From: Granulosicoccus sp. | GTDB lineage: Bacteria > Pseudomonadota > Gammaproteobacteria > Granulosicoccales > Granulosicoccaceae | Assembly: GCA_023301725.1 (NCBI GenBank) | Contig: JALZUD010000145.1 | Span: forward strand, 1 to 36,720 | Direction of reading: 5' to 3' | Length of the DNA stretch: 36,720 nt | Shown here: positions 27,560 to 36,039 of the stretch, piece by piece | Layout of the letters: every line of letters starts with the position of its first letter | How positions within the stretch are numbered: the stretch's first letter is position 1 | The notes under the pieces: generated by a model | The model's input: the letters and a program-made list of their open reading frames with translations, nothing else | Databases searched by the model: none | What the model was told of the DNA's origin: nothing | Program-made: the position numbers and the translations under genes

Positions 27560-28521
27560 CAATTTTGCACGGAGCTAAAGGTTTCTCCTTGCAGAGAGTG
27601 TCCTTGTAAAAATTCAGCTGCGGGCTGGGCTTTCTTGCCTGGCCACTGCAGTACCGTGAGGTCGATAGTGGTATCCCCAGCTTGCACCCGGACAGCGTCA
27701 TCCAAAACAGCCACTATTGTGCCGCAATCTTTGGCACTGTGATGTTCGTCGCTATCGACAATGCGACATTGCCAGATTCTCACGCGTTTCCCCTGCAAAT
27801 GGGCTTCAGCCACAGGCCACGGATTGAATGCGCGGATTCGCCGATCTAACTCGGCGGCTGCCAGTGTGAAATCTAATGCCGCTTCGCTCTTGAAGAGTTT
27901 TTCAGCGTAAGTGGCTATCGAATTGTCCTGAACCTTAGCCTGCAGCTCGTCGTTACAACGTGCTGGAAGAGCTTCAAGTAATATCTGAGCTCCCATGGTC
28001 GCCAAACGATCATGCAGCTGAGCCACGCTCTCATCAATGCCTATCGGTGTCCGCTTTTCCAACAGCACATCACCCGTATCAAGACCTTCATCCATTTGCA
28101 TGATACATACACCTGTTTCGGTGTCTCCAGCGAGTATGGCTCGATGAATAGGCGCGGCACCTCGCCAGCGCGGTAGCAATGAACCGTGGATGTTCAAACA
28201 TCCCAGTGGCGGTGTCTCGAGCACAGCCTTGGGTAAGATCAGACCATAGGCTGCGACGACCAGAACATCGGCATTAAGAGCCTTGAACTCTTTAAGAGCC
28301 TCTTCTGTTTTTAACGACGCAGGTTGCAACACTGGTACCGATGCCTCTTGTGCCATGAGTTTGACCGCGCTGGACGTTAGCTTACGCCCACGCCCAGCGG
28401 GCCTATCGGGCTGAGTCAGAACACCCACCACATCGTGCGAGCTGCTTAGCAGTGCTTTCAATGCCACAGCCGCAAACTCAGGTGTTCCAGCAAAAACTAT
28501 TTTCAGACGTTCACAATTCAT
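27559..28521 (-). CDS. fmt: Methionyl-tRNA formyltransferase
   Basis: Fmt transfers a formyl group from 10-formyltetrahydrofolate to initiator Met-tRNA. The 320-residue protein has the N-terminal formyltransferase fold, opening with LKIVFAGTPEFAAVALKAL. The catalytic block is NIHGSLLPRWRGAAPIHRAI, holding the conserved Asn and His, and the third catalytic residue is in MDEGLDTGD. The C-terminal OB-like tRNA-binding domain starts near RRIRAFNPWP. The open frame reaches 28578, but that extension overlaps def; the ATG at 28521 gives the family start and lies four bases after the def stop. Its stop overlaps the rsmB start. Confidence 0.97.
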   Translation of the reverse strand: MNCERLKIVFAGTPEFAAVALKALLSSSHDVVGVLTQPDRPAGRGRKLTSSAVKLMAQEASVPVLQPASLKTEEALKEFKALNADVLVVAAYGLILPKAVLETPPLGCLNIHGSLLPRWRGAAPIHRAILAGDTETGVCIMQMDEGLDTGDVLLEKRTPIGIDESVAQLHDRLATMGAQILLEALPARCNDELQAKVQDNSIATYAEKLFKSEAALDFTLAAAELDRRIRAFNPWPVAEAHLQGKRVRIWQCRIVDSDEHHSAKDCGTIVAVLDDAVRVQAGDTTIDLTVLQWPGKKAQPAAEFLQGHSLQGETFSSVQN

Positions 28522-28525
28522 CAGT

Positions 28526-29068
28526 TTATCGACTGCGAGACATGGGCTCAGGCAAGTCGTCCAGATCAGCCCCGTCACGCACCCACTTCTCTAATTTCTT
28601 TCTAATTCGATTACGCTTGAGGGTAGACAGGTAATCGACGAATAATTTGCCCTTCAAATGGTCTATCTCATGCTGGATACACACAGCGAGTAGTCCGTCA
28701 GCGTCCATCTCAAAGGGATTACCTTCACGGTCCAAAGCTGCTATCCGCACCTCACTGGGTCGTTTCACCGATTCGTACACACCCGGAATTGACAAGCAGC
28801 CCTCCTGCATTTCAGCCATCCCCTCGGCCACAACAATAGTGGGATTGATAAACGTCAGAGGCGTGTCGTTTTCTTCAGAAACATCAATAACAACAACCTG
28901 TTGGTGAACATTGACTTGTGTGGCAGCCAAGCCGATGCCGGGCGCGTCGTACATAGTCGCAAACATATCGTCGACTAGTTTCGCAACCTTGCCATCAACA
29001 TCCCGGACCTCGCTGGCCGACGTGCGCAGTTGTGGATCAGGGTAGTAAAGGATATCTAGCAATGACAC
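28526..29068 (-). CDS. def: Peptide deformylase
   Basis: Def removes the N-formyl group from nascent proteins, using Fe2+ or Zn2+. The 180-residue protein contains all three active-site motifs in order: [17 protein letters not shown] (metal-binding Cys) and QHEIDHLKG (two metal-binding His and the catalytic Glu). The frame extends to 29119, but I choose the GTG at 29068. It yields the family N terminus ([10 protein letters not shown]), and AGGA lies nine bases upstream. It is the first gene of the long minus-strand run, with fmt four bases after its stop. The C terminus is slightly longer than in E. coli but ordinary for the family. Confidence 0.96.
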   Translation of the reverse strand: MSLLDILYYPDPQLRTSASEVRDVDGKVAKLVDDMFATMYDAPGIGLAATQVNVHQQVVVIDVSEENDTPLTFINPTIVVAEGMAEMQEGCLSIPGVYESVKRPSEVRIAALDREGNPFEMDADGLLAVCIQHEIDHLKGKLFVDYLSTLKRNRIRKKLEKWVRDGADLDDLPEPMSRSR

Positions 29069-29129
29069 AACATAATTTCCTGGTTGAGATCTCGAGGTGC
29101 CTAATTCTAGCCCGAACACCAGATTTAAA

Positions 29130-29152
29130 CCCTCAAATTCTCTTAATTTGGG
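29130..29152. promoter_or_regulatory. Imperfect inverted repeat in the def/LysM divergent spacer
   Basis: CCCTCAAATT (29130-29139) faces AATTTGGG (29145-29152) across five bases, with a two-base mismatch. It sits 62-84 bases upstream of the def start, in the only spacer from which both the def operon and the LysM gene can be transcribed. It may be a protein-binding site or chance; no promoter hexamers were confidently placed around it. Confidence 0.2.
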
Positions 29153-29277
29153 TCATCAATGCCTCGTCATGGTGCGCACAAGACTCACCAAGACACCCCC
29201 TTTGCACCTCAAGTAATACAAACCATCGCCGATGCAACGTTTAGCAACCACCGAATCACGAGGGAGAGTTCCCAAGA

Positions 29278-30507
29278 ATGGGCCACTACTACACAATGAA
29301 AATGACAAATGCTCGCTTAATGCTTGCGTTGGGTTTGTCCGCGGTACTCGCTGCCTGCGCAAGTTCAAGCCCAAGCCCTTCAGCCATGGCTGTTATAGCT
29401 CCAATCGACGATAGGCCCAGCCATAGCGATAGCGCGTTACTGAAAACCAGCTACACGACTGCAGTTCCTCGCGTGTATCTGGCCGCCGATGAAATCGAGG
29501 ACGACGCACCCTCAGCTTATACAGTGGTTCGTGGTGACACCCTATGGGATATCTCTGATCGATTTCTCAAAGAGCCATGGCGCTGGACCGAGATCTGGAA
29601 GTACAACGAGCAGATCTATAACCCGCATTTGATCTACCCAGGGGATGTCCTTGCGTTGAGTTACGTGGATGGAAACCCGATCCTCTCATTAACGCGCAAA
29701 GGAAGCCTCATACCTCATCTGGCAGTCGCAACCACGCAAGGTACTGACGCTGCCAACAATAGCGTCGTCAAATTATCGCCGCGCGTTCGAACAGAATCAC
29801 TCGAAAATGCTGTTCCGGTCATACAGCGGGATTCAATTTCGCAGTTTCTGATTCAATCTCGGGTTCTGGACAAGAGCACACTGCCCTCTGTGTCCTACGT
29901 TGTGGCCAACAGTGATGACCGTCTCATCAGCTCCACGGGCAGCAAAATTTATGCGCGTGGCAAGTTCGATCGCAACAAGACCAACTACAACGTATTCCGT
30001 AAAAATAAGGCCTTGATCGACCCGGTTTCCGGGGAAAAACTGGGATATGAAATTACCCATGTTTCAGATGCAAAGCTACTCAGCGTTGGAGATCCTTCCG
30101 TCTTGACACTCACCAGAAACAAAATGGAAACCGCCGCTGGCGATCTGCTGTTACCCGTTGAGCACGAAATTAACAGTCACAACTTTGCACCACGGCTCCC
30201 AGTGCTGGAAGGCGAAGGACGTATTGTCTCGCTAGCAAATGCTATTTCCCAAACAGGAAGGGATCAGGTTGTGGTGCTGAATGTAGGTTCCGATTCGAGT
30301 TTACAAGAGGGTGACGTGCTAGCAGTGGAGACACGAGGTGGGAGCGTTGTTGACACCATTGGACCTCGAAAACGTGAGCGTGTCGACCTACCGAACCAAC
30401 GCACTGGAGTTTTGATGGTATTCAAGACCTTTGACAAGGTAAGCTATGCGCTAGTCATGGAATCGACTCGCCCGATAAAGGTCAACGACATCGTTACGGG
30501 TATCTAA
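29278..30507 (+). CDS. LysM-domain lipoprotein
   Basis: This is a predicted envelope lipoprotein that binds peptidoglycan through one LysM domain. The 409-residue product has a signal peptide with lipobox LAAC (cysteine near residue 27) and a LysM domain at about residues 80-127 (YTVVRGDTLWDISDRFL to IYPGDVLALSYVDG). The rest is a beta-rich region of unknown fold with a conserved-looking segment LNVGSDSSLQEGDVLAVET. The ATG at 29278 has GGAG 11 bases upstream; ATGs at 29296 and 29302 are alternatives. This type of gene commonly precedes dprA in gammaproteobacteria, as here. A role in cell-wall organisation is likely, but nothing specific can be claimed. Confidence 0.87.
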   Translation: MGHYYTMKMTNARLMLALGLSAVLAACASSSPSPSAMAVIAPIDDRPSHSDSALLKTSYTTAVPRVYLAADEIEDDAPSAYTVVRGDTLWDISDRFLKEPWRWTEIWKYNEQIYNPHLIYPGDVLALSYVDGNPILSLTRKGSLIPHLAVATTQGTDAANNSVVKLSPRVRTESLENAVPVIQRDSISQFLIQSRVLDKSTLPSVSYVVANSDDRLISSTGSKIYARGKFDRNKTNYNVFRKNKALIDPVSGEKLGYEITHVSDAKLLSVGDPSVLTLTRNKMETAAGDLLLPVEHEINSHNFAPRLPVLEGEGRIVSLANAISQTGRDQVVVLNVGSDSSLQEGDVLAVETRGGSVVDTIGPRKRERVDLPNQRTGVLMVFKTFDKVSYALVMESTRPIKVNDIVTGI

Positions 30508-30531
30508 ACACAAGCTTTCGGCAATTTATAC

Positions 30532-30560
30532 AGTGGCCGCGGGCACCAACCGCGGTCACT
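30532..30560 (+). promoter_or_regulatory. Stable hairpin immediately before the dprA start
   Basis: AGTGGCCGCGG (30532-30542) pairs with CCGCGGTCACT (30550-30560) over 11 base pairs, one of them G-U, around a 7-base loop. It ends three bases before the dprA ATG, covering the ribosome-binding position, and no Shine-Dalgarno is seen. No T-run follows, so it is not an intrinsic terminator of the LysM gene. A translational control element is the likely reading. Confidence 0.5.
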
Positions 30561-30563
30561 ATC

Positions 30564-31802
30564 ATGGAAGATACAAGCAGCAATTACTCCTCAACACCAG
30601 CACCTTTGTCAGCCTCTACGTCGGCATGGCTGACCTTCGCCTTGGCTTTTGATGCCAGCGCGCGCCATTGTCAGCACATTCGACAGACACAACCCAACGC
30701 CTCCGGTATCGGCAAGCTGATTACGGACTACCTCGCTGGCCATCCGAAGACACTAATCGAGGCACTGCGCGGTAAACTCGAGGAATCACAGCTGGCTGAA
30801 CTAGTCAGTGATCGGGTGAGGCAAAAAGTAAACGCCGCCAGCCGGTGGGCGGCTGCAGACCCCAGTCATCACCTGATAGGCCTCGATCATCCAGCCTACC
30901 CCGTCCAACTGCAAGAAACTGTCAATGCGCCAGTCCTTCTATATGCAAAAGGCGACCTGCACGCTTTAACCCAGCCAGCTCTGGCAATTGTGGGTTCTCG
31001 CAAAGCCAGCAAGCTCAGCATTGATCACACGTACCAACTCGCAGCTAACATGGCAGCCCGTGGCGTCACTATTGTCAGTGGTCTTGCACGAGGCATTGAT
31101 GCTGCAGCGCACGAAGGCGCGTTATCCGTAGGCGGCCACACGATCGCGGTGGCAGCCACTGCACCAGAATTAGTGTATCCGCGGCAGCATCAGGCCTTGG
31201 AACAGAGAATTATAAGTAACGGTGGTTTGGTTATTACCGAGTACCCCTTGGGTTCAAAAACATTGCGCTGGTACTTTCCGCGGCGCAACCGCATCATCAG
31301 CGGATTAAGCTTGGGGGTTCTGGTAGCAGAAGCAGCCCTGCCTAGTGGCACTCTCACCACCGCCAACCACGCTATTGAACAAGGCCGCGAAGTTATGGCT
31401 ATTCCCGGGAATGTAATAAACGCACAATTTCGTGGATGCCACTCACTGATAAAACAGGGCGCCACTCTCGTGGAGGACGAACACGATATTCTGGACGCAC
31501 TAGCTTGGCCGCTGCTGCGATCTATCCGCGATCAGGAACTGACCTCAACGGCTGATGAAGTCCAGACAACTCTGGATTTAACACTTTCCGCTGAAAACAC
31601 ACCTACAGGTAACTCCATCGAAACACAGATTCTGAACGCACTGCGTGAAGCGCCAGCCACCATAGACGAATTAATGACACACTCGCAACTCACGATTGCA
31701 GAACTGGGCACATACCTCGGAATGCTTGAGATTGACGGCAAGATAATTGCCTCTGGCAATGGGCGATATAACTTAACGCGAAGCCACAACAGCACAGCCT
31801 AA
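30564..31802 (+). CDS. dprA: DNA-processing protein DprA (Smf)
   Basis: DprA binds incoming single-stranded DNA during natural transformation and loads RecA. The 412-residue protein has an N-terminal helical region, a Rossmann-like DprA core and a C-terminal winged-helix domain (about 345-405, IETQILNALREAPATIDELM). The core begins PALAIVGSRKASKLSIDHTY and continues with VSGLARGIDAAAHEGAL, WYFPRRNRIISGLSLGVLV and EQGREVMAIPGN. The ATG at 30564 is the only plausible start but has no Shine-Dalgarno and lies just after a strong hairpin. The LysM gene ends 56 bases upstream. With the type IV pilus genes in the same window it supports, but does not prove, competence. No smg gene follows it. Confidence 0.95.
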   Translation: MEDTSSNYSSTPAPLSASTSAWLTFALAFDASARHCQHIRQTQPNASGIGKLITDYLAGHPKTLIEALRGKLEESQLAELVSDRVRQKVNAASRWAAADPSHHLIGLDHPAYPVQLQETVNAPVLLYAKGDLHALTQPALAIVGSRKASKLSIDHTYQLAANMAARGVTIVSGLARGIDAAAHEGALSVGGHTIAVAATAPELVYPRQHQALEQRIISNGGLVITEYPLGSKTLRWYFPRRNRIISGLSLGVLVAEAALPSGTLTTANHAIEQGREVMAIPGNVINAQFRGCHSLIKQGATLVEDEHDILDALAWPLLRSIRDQELTSTADEVQTTLDLTLSAENTPTGNSIETQILNALREAPATIDELMTHSQLTIAELGTYLGMLEIDGKIIASGNGRYNLTRSHNSTA

Positions 31803-31807
31803 CGCCC

Positions 31808-31840
31808 CTGACAATGTGAATTCTTGATACTAATTGTCAG
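31808..31840 (+). repeat. Inverted repeat CTGACAAT-N17-ATTGTCAG
   Basis: Two perfect 8-bp arms (31808-31815 and 31833-31840) lie six bases after the dprA stop. The 17-base loop is long and no T-run follows. It may act as a weak terminator, an operator before topA, or neither. Confidence 0.35.
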
Positions 31841-31933
31841 ACAAATCACACCGCCCCGTTGACAAAGCAAGGTCAAGCGGCGAGGCTATGCTTCGTTCCG
31901 TCTGAAATCCGCCCCGTAAACAGCAGTTGATAA

Positions 31934-34399
31934 ATGAGCAAAAACCTCGTAATCGTAGAGTCGCCCGCTAAGGGAAAGACCATCGAAAAGTACCTAGGTA
32001 AGGACTATAAGGTGCTTGCTTCGTACGGGCACGTCCGCGATCTACTGCCCAAAGAGGGCGCTGTTGATCCTGACAACGACTTCAAAATGAAGTACCAGCT
32101 GATCGAGAGAAACGAAAAGCACGTCAACAATATAAAGAAAGCGCTAAAAAAAGCTGACACCCTACTCCTCGCGACTGACCCGGATCGCGAAGGTGAAGCG
32201 ATCAGTTGGCATCTGGTAGAGCATTTGCGGGAAGAAGGCGATTTAAAGGATAAATCCGTTCAGCGTGTTGTGTTTCACGAAATCACCAAGCGCGCGGTAC
32301 AAGAAGCGGTTGATAACCCGCGCGAGCTAGGTCAGGACCTGATCAATGCACAGCAAGCTCGTCGAGCACTCGACTATCTTGTTGGCTTCAACCTCTCGCC
32401 ATTACTTTGGCGCAAAATCAGCCGTGGCTTATCTGCAGGCAGGGTTCAATCGCCTGCGCTGCGCATGATCTGCGAGCGTGAAAACGAGATTGAAGCGTTC
32501 AATCCGCTAGAGTATTGGAGCATCGTCGCTGATCTGCAGAAAGACACGCAGCCGTTCACCGCTAAGCTGTCATTGCTGAACGGTGAGAAAATGAAGCAAT
32601 TCACGATTACCAATGGCGAGCAGGCCAACGAGACGCACGATATGCTCATGGGCCATGCTAAAGGCGCACTCACCGCTGTGAAGGTGGAGAAAAAGCAACG
32701 CAAGCGCAACCCGACCGCACCGTTTACCACATCGACATTGCAACAAGAGGCTTCGCGCAAGCTTGGCTTTGGCGCTCAGCGCACCATGCGTACGGCACAG
32801 AAGCTGTACGAAGGCATCAAGCTGGGCGACGAAGGCGCTGTTGGTCTAATCACCTATATGCGTACTGACTCAATCACTTTGTCCCAAGATTGCCTGGACG
32901 AGCTTAGAGAGCTGATTCCGAAACGGTTTGGCCAGGACTATCTGCCTGCTGAATTAAACACCTATAAAAACAAATCAAAGAATGCGCAGGAAGCTCACGA
33001 AGCCATCCGACCCAGTTCGGTCATGCGAGCGCCCGACGAAATCAAGCAGTTCCTCGAAGAAGACCAATACAAACTCTACAACCTCATCTGGAAACGAACG
33101 GTAGCCAGTCAGATGATCTTCGCCACCATCGATGGGGTTGCCGTCGATTTTGCCTGTGGTGATGGAAATCTGTTCCGAGCCAATGGCTCAACGGTTAAAT
33201 TTCCAGGCTTTATGACCGTTTATCGTGAGGATGTTGACGATAAGAAAAAAGCAGAGGACGATGACAAGTTGCTTCCAGAGTTGCAAGAAGGCGATGTGGT
33301 GCCGTTGCAAGAAATCAAACTCACCCAGCACTTTACTGAACCGCCGCCACGATTCTCAGAAGCAAGCTTGGTTAAAACTCTTGAAGAATATGGCATTGGT
33401 CGTCCATCAACTTACGCCTCTATCATCTCCACGCTGCAATCACGTGAATATGTAGAGATTGAAGCAAGACGATTCTTCCCCACCGACAAAGGACGTGTCG
33501 TCTCAGGATTTTTATCCAAACACTTTGACAAATACGTTGATTACGACTTCACCGCGAACTTGGAAGATGAGCTTGATGCGGTATCGCGTGGTGAAAAAGA
33601 CTGGGTGCCACTGCTAGCTGATTTTTGGAAACCGTTTCATGCGCAAGTAGAAGACAAACTGGAAAACGTCTCTAAAGATGAGGCTATCCAGGCACGTCCA
33701 TTAGGTATTGATGAAGAAAGTGGCCGGCCCATCACTGTTCGTATTGGACAGTACGGTGCATTTGTACAAATCGGCACACGTGAGGACGAGGAAAAACCAA
33801 AGTTTGCAGGCTTGCGTCCCGGGCAGCGAATGAACTCCATTACGCTTCCCGAAGCTATCCAGTTATTTGATCTACCACGTAAACTCGGCGAGACACCAGA
33901 GGGTGAACAGATCACAGCAAACATTGGTAGATTTGGCCCCTATCTGAAATACGACGCTAAGTTTGTTTCTCTCAAAGAAGACGATCCGTACACTGTTGGC
34001 CACGAGCGAGCGCTTGAAATTATTGCCGAGAAGAAAGTTGCCGATGCCAACAAACTGGTTAAGGAATTTGACGGCACTGACGTACAGATACTTAACGGTC
34101 GTTGGGGTGCTTACATCACCGACGGTAACAAAAACGCAAAAATTCCTAAAGAGCTCAAAGAAACACCAGCAGCCATTGATCTGGAAACCTGTCTAAAATT
34201 GCTCGCCGAAGCGCCTGAACGCAAAGGTCGAGGCAAGAAGAAAGCCGTGGCTAAAAAAGCGGAATCCAAGAAAAAAGCGACTTCGAAGAAAAAGGCTTCA
34301 GCTAAGAAAAAATCCAAGAAGAAATCTGCGGCGAGCAAAAAAGCGGCTGCCAAGAAACGTGCAGCTGCCAAGAAGAAAGCTACAGCTAATCTGGAATAA
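31934..34399 (+). CDS. topA: DNA topoisomerase I with lysine-rich tail instead of zinc ribbons
   Basis: TopA relaxes negatively supercoiled DNA by a type IA mechanism. The 821-residue protein has the Toprim domain (KNLVIVESPAKGKTIEKYL; acidic metal site TDPDREGEA at 81-89), the catalytic Tyr308 in LITYMRTDSI, and the core motif SAGRVQSPALR. Two or more C-terminal topoisomerase repeats follow, TVRIGQYGAFVQIG and TANIGRFGPYLKYDAK. E. coli TopA ends in Cys4 zinc ribbons; none is present here. Instead residues about 764-821 are almost entirely Lys, Ala and Ser (blocks such as KKKSKKKSAASKKAAAKK), a histone H1-like DNA-binding tail. The ATG at 31934 has little Shine-Dalgarno. tsaC follows 40 bases downstream. 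Confidence 0.97.
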   Translation: MSKNLVIVESPAKGKTIEKYLGKDYKVLASYGHVRDLLPKEGAVDPDNDFKMKYQLIERNEKHVNNIKKALKKADTLLLATDPDREGEAISWHLVEHLREEGDLKDKSVQRVVFHEITKRAVQEAVDNPRELGQDLINAQQARRALDYLVGFNLSPLLWRKISRGLSAGRVQSPALRMICERENEIEAFNPLEYWSIVADLQKDTQPFTAKLSLLNGEKMKQFTITNGEQANETHDMLMGHAKGALTAVKVEKKQRKRNPTAPFTTSTLQQEASRKLGFGAQRTMRTAQKLYEGIKLGDEGAVGLITYMRTDSITLSQDCLDELRELIPKRFGQDYLPAELNTYKNKSKNAQEAHEAIRPSSVMRAPDEIKQFLEEDQYKLYNLIWKRTVASQMIFATIDGVAVDFACGDGNLFRANGSTVKFPGFMTVYREDVDDKKKAEDDDKLLPELQEGDVVPLQEIKLTQHFTEPPPRFSEASLVKTLEEYGIGRPSTYASIISTLQSREYVEIEARRFFPTDKGRVVSGFLSKHFDKYVDYDFTANLEDELDAVSRGEKDWVPLLADFWKPFHAQVEDKLENVSKDEAIQARPLGIDEESGRPITVRIGQYGAFVQIGTREDEEKPKFAGLRPGQRMNSITLPEAIQLFDLPRKLGETPEGEQITANIGRFGPYLKYDAKFVSLKEDDPYTVGHERALEIIAEKKVADANKLVKEFDGTDVQILNGRWGAYITDGNKNAKIPKELKETPAAIDLETCLKLLAEAPERKGRGKKKAVAKKAESKKKATSKKKASAKKKSKKKSAASKKAAAKKRAAAKKKATANLE

Positions 34400-34439
34400 T
34401 GCCTCTGAATGACGACGAGGCTTTTCTTGACAGAAACGT

Positions 34440-34991
34440 GTGTTGACAGAGATAGAAAAAGCGGTGGCAGCCCTTAGGGCTGGCCGCGTTATCGCCTACC
34501 CCACTGAAGCAGTTTTCGGCCTGGGGTGCGACCCTGAGAATGAAAGCGCGCTGCAAAACGTGATCGATGTAAAAGGACGTGATAGCCACAAGGGCTTCAT
34601 TTTGATTGCATCTTCCCAAGATCAACTGCGCGAATTTATAGCGCCAGTGTCTGTTGCCCAGCAGGAAATATTAGATGCGCATTGGCCTGGACCTGTCACC
34701 TTCGTCGTACCTGCCAACACTAGAACCAGCAACACGCTGCTTAGCGGCTACCGCGATACCTTAGCCGTGCGAGTAAGCACCCACCCAGTGGTTATCCAAC
34801 TGTGCGAACAGTTTGGCAGCGCCATTGTCTCTACCAGCGCTAACCTGTCCGGGCAAGAGGCGTCACGTTCTGCTCAAGAAGTTCGCACCACATTTGGCAA
34901 CAAACTGGATGTAGTCATTGATGCCGAGGTTGGAACCTTAAACGAACCCACCAAAATTATAGATTTGCGTTCGGGTGAGCGTTTGCGTTAA
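34440..34991 (+). CDS. tsaC: Threonylcarbamoyl-AMP synthase (TsaC/YrdC)
   Basis: TsaC makes threonylcarbamoyl-AMP from Thr, bicarbonate and ATP for the t6A37 modification of ANN-decoding tRNAs. The 183-residue protein is one YrdC domain of usual short TsaC length. It shows GRVIAYPTEAVFGLGCDP at the N terminus, VKGRDSHKGFILI, HWPGPVTFVVPA and the ATP-binding SAIVSTSANLSGQEAS. The start is the GTG at 34440 or the TTG one codon on; neither has a good Shine-Dalgarno, and topA ends 40 bases upstream, so the two are probably cotranscribed. The topA-tsaC association is as in E. coli, but aroE, which follows there, is absent. It ends 24 bases from the convergent hydroxylase gene with no visible terminator. 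Confidence 0.95.
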   Translation: MLTEIEKAVAALRAGRVIAYPTEAVFGLGCDPENESALQNVIDVKGRDSHKGFILIASSQDQLREFIAPVSVAQQEILDAHWPGPVTFVVPANTRTSNTLLSGYRDTLAVRVSTHPVVIQLCEQFGSAIVSTSANLSGQEASRSAQEVRTTFGNKLDVVIDAEVGTLNEPTKIIDLRSGERLR

Positions 34992-35015
34992 ACGCCTTGA
35001 GAGTGCGCCACAGCT

Positions 35016-35654
35016 TTACTCGCTAGCAATAAATCGAGTACCAAACACCCGATCGAATAGAGTGGTAGCAATGCCAAAATTAACGCTACCCATGTTCTTT
35101 GGGTTGTGATGCTCCTTGTGGTGGTTTGCAAGATTTTTGAAAACCGGAGGATTTTCTAGATGAGCAATGGTGTGAATAAACTCGTACCACATCGAGTGTA
35201 TCGCCACTGAAAATAGCAATATCCAGCCAATATCTAACTGAAGATGACTACCAAGAAGCGCAACAGGCAGATAGACTCCACCTAAAACAAGAGCGTGAAC
35301 AAAAAAAGGCAATATCACCATATTCATATCTTGCGTTGACTCAACATGCATTTTTTCATTTGTGAACATGCCATGATGCCAAAATGTATGCATCTCAAAT
35401 ACGGCCTCTTGAAATTTAACCTTCTTGTGTTGTTGGTACCTGTGAGCTAAGTACATCGCTGCATCGCTGTATAGAAAGCCAAGCGGAATGAGAATAGTTA
35501 ACCGTGAATCCCAGTGGATATTCAGCGCCGAGTAGTATACGAAGCCCGTTAAAATAAAAAAAACAAGTAAACCATTAAGGTATGAATTAAAAAATAATCC
35601 TTTGTATTTTGCCCTGAACCGCGCCCGTTTGTCGTCAATAGATTTCAGTTGCAC
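35016..35654 (-). CDS. Fatty acid hydroxylase / sterol desaturase family membrane protein
   Basis: This is an integral-membrane di-iron oxygenase family protein of 212 residues. Hydrophobic helices (about 25-45, 50-65, 110-135 and 143-155) flank the three histidine clusters of the family: HRYQQH, HTFWHH and HHKEHH, plus His in MWYEFIHTIAH. These would bind two irons for hydroxylation or desaturation of a lipid or carotenoid; the substrate is unknown. The start is a GTG at 35654 with GGAA about five bases upstream. A short palindrome, AAGCTA-GG-TAGCTT (35685-35698), lies 31 bases before the start. It stands alone, convergent to tsaC and divergent from the DUF222/HNH gene. The compact size is at the small end of the family. 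Confidence 0.87.
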   Translation of the reverse strand: MQLKSIDDKRARFRAKYKGLFFNSYLNGLLVFFILTGFVYYSALNIHWDSRLTILIPLGFLYSDAAMYLAHRYQQHKKVKFQEAVFEMHTFWHHGMFTNEKMHVESTQDMNMVILPFFVHALVLGGVYLPVALLGSHLQLDIGWILLFSVAIHSMWYEFIHTIAHLENPPVFKNLANHHKEHHNPKNMGSVNFGIATTLFDRVFGTRFIASE

Positions 35655-36039
35655 AATGATTCCACGAGTGGTGAGATAACTAAAAAGCTAGGTAGCTTGG
35701 TCAAAAATATTACGCACGGCTCGTATTTATTTTATGTTACAAATCAACGTTAGCACAATGCGAACATTGCAAAGCCACAAATAATTATGTCGAGTACAAC
35801 TCAGCACCGTATTCTCACAATACAAGCATTAATCTAAAAATATTCGCACGTCGCTACTTCGCCAACCGCCATCCTCAGTTTTAGCACTAACTAATCATAT
35901 TCTACCTTCAGAACTCAATATTATTTTGAAGATAAACAGAGGAATAATGTCTTTTATCAATACTGTTTAAAATACCAGTTTACCCCTAATAACACCACTG
36001 ACTAATGATATAATAAATCATCAAACGGAGCGCGATTTC
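35655..36039. other. A/T-rich intergenic region
   Basis: This 385-bp spacer lies between the hydroxylase gene (-) and the DUF222/HNH gene (+). It is clearly richer in A/T than its surroundings. It contains a perfect palindrome, AAGCTA-GG-TAGCTT (35685-35698), CAATG-CGAA-CATTG (35756-35769), and an extended -10 element near its right end. I see no coding frame or RNA gene in it. Confidence 0.5.
36006..36014 (+). promoter_or_regulatory. Extended -10 promoter for the DUF222/HNH gene
   Basis: TGATATAAT matches the extended -10 form TG-N-TATAAT exactly, with TATAAT at 36009-36014. It lies 26 bases before the ATG at 36040, and a GGAG ribosome site sits between. No good -35 is seen, which extended -10 promoters tolerate. 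Confidence 0.5.

Noticed and set aside
31859..31892. Perfect -35 TTGACA with TATGCT downstream, as a topA promoter
   Set aside because: The spacer would be 22 bases, too long for a standard sigma-70 promoter, and no better -10 lies at 16-18 bases.
34111..34371. 86-codon minus-strand open frame opposite the TopA tail
   Set aside because: Its Phe/Leu/Ala-rich sequence is simply the complement of the Lys/Ala-rich tail and is not a real membrane peptide.
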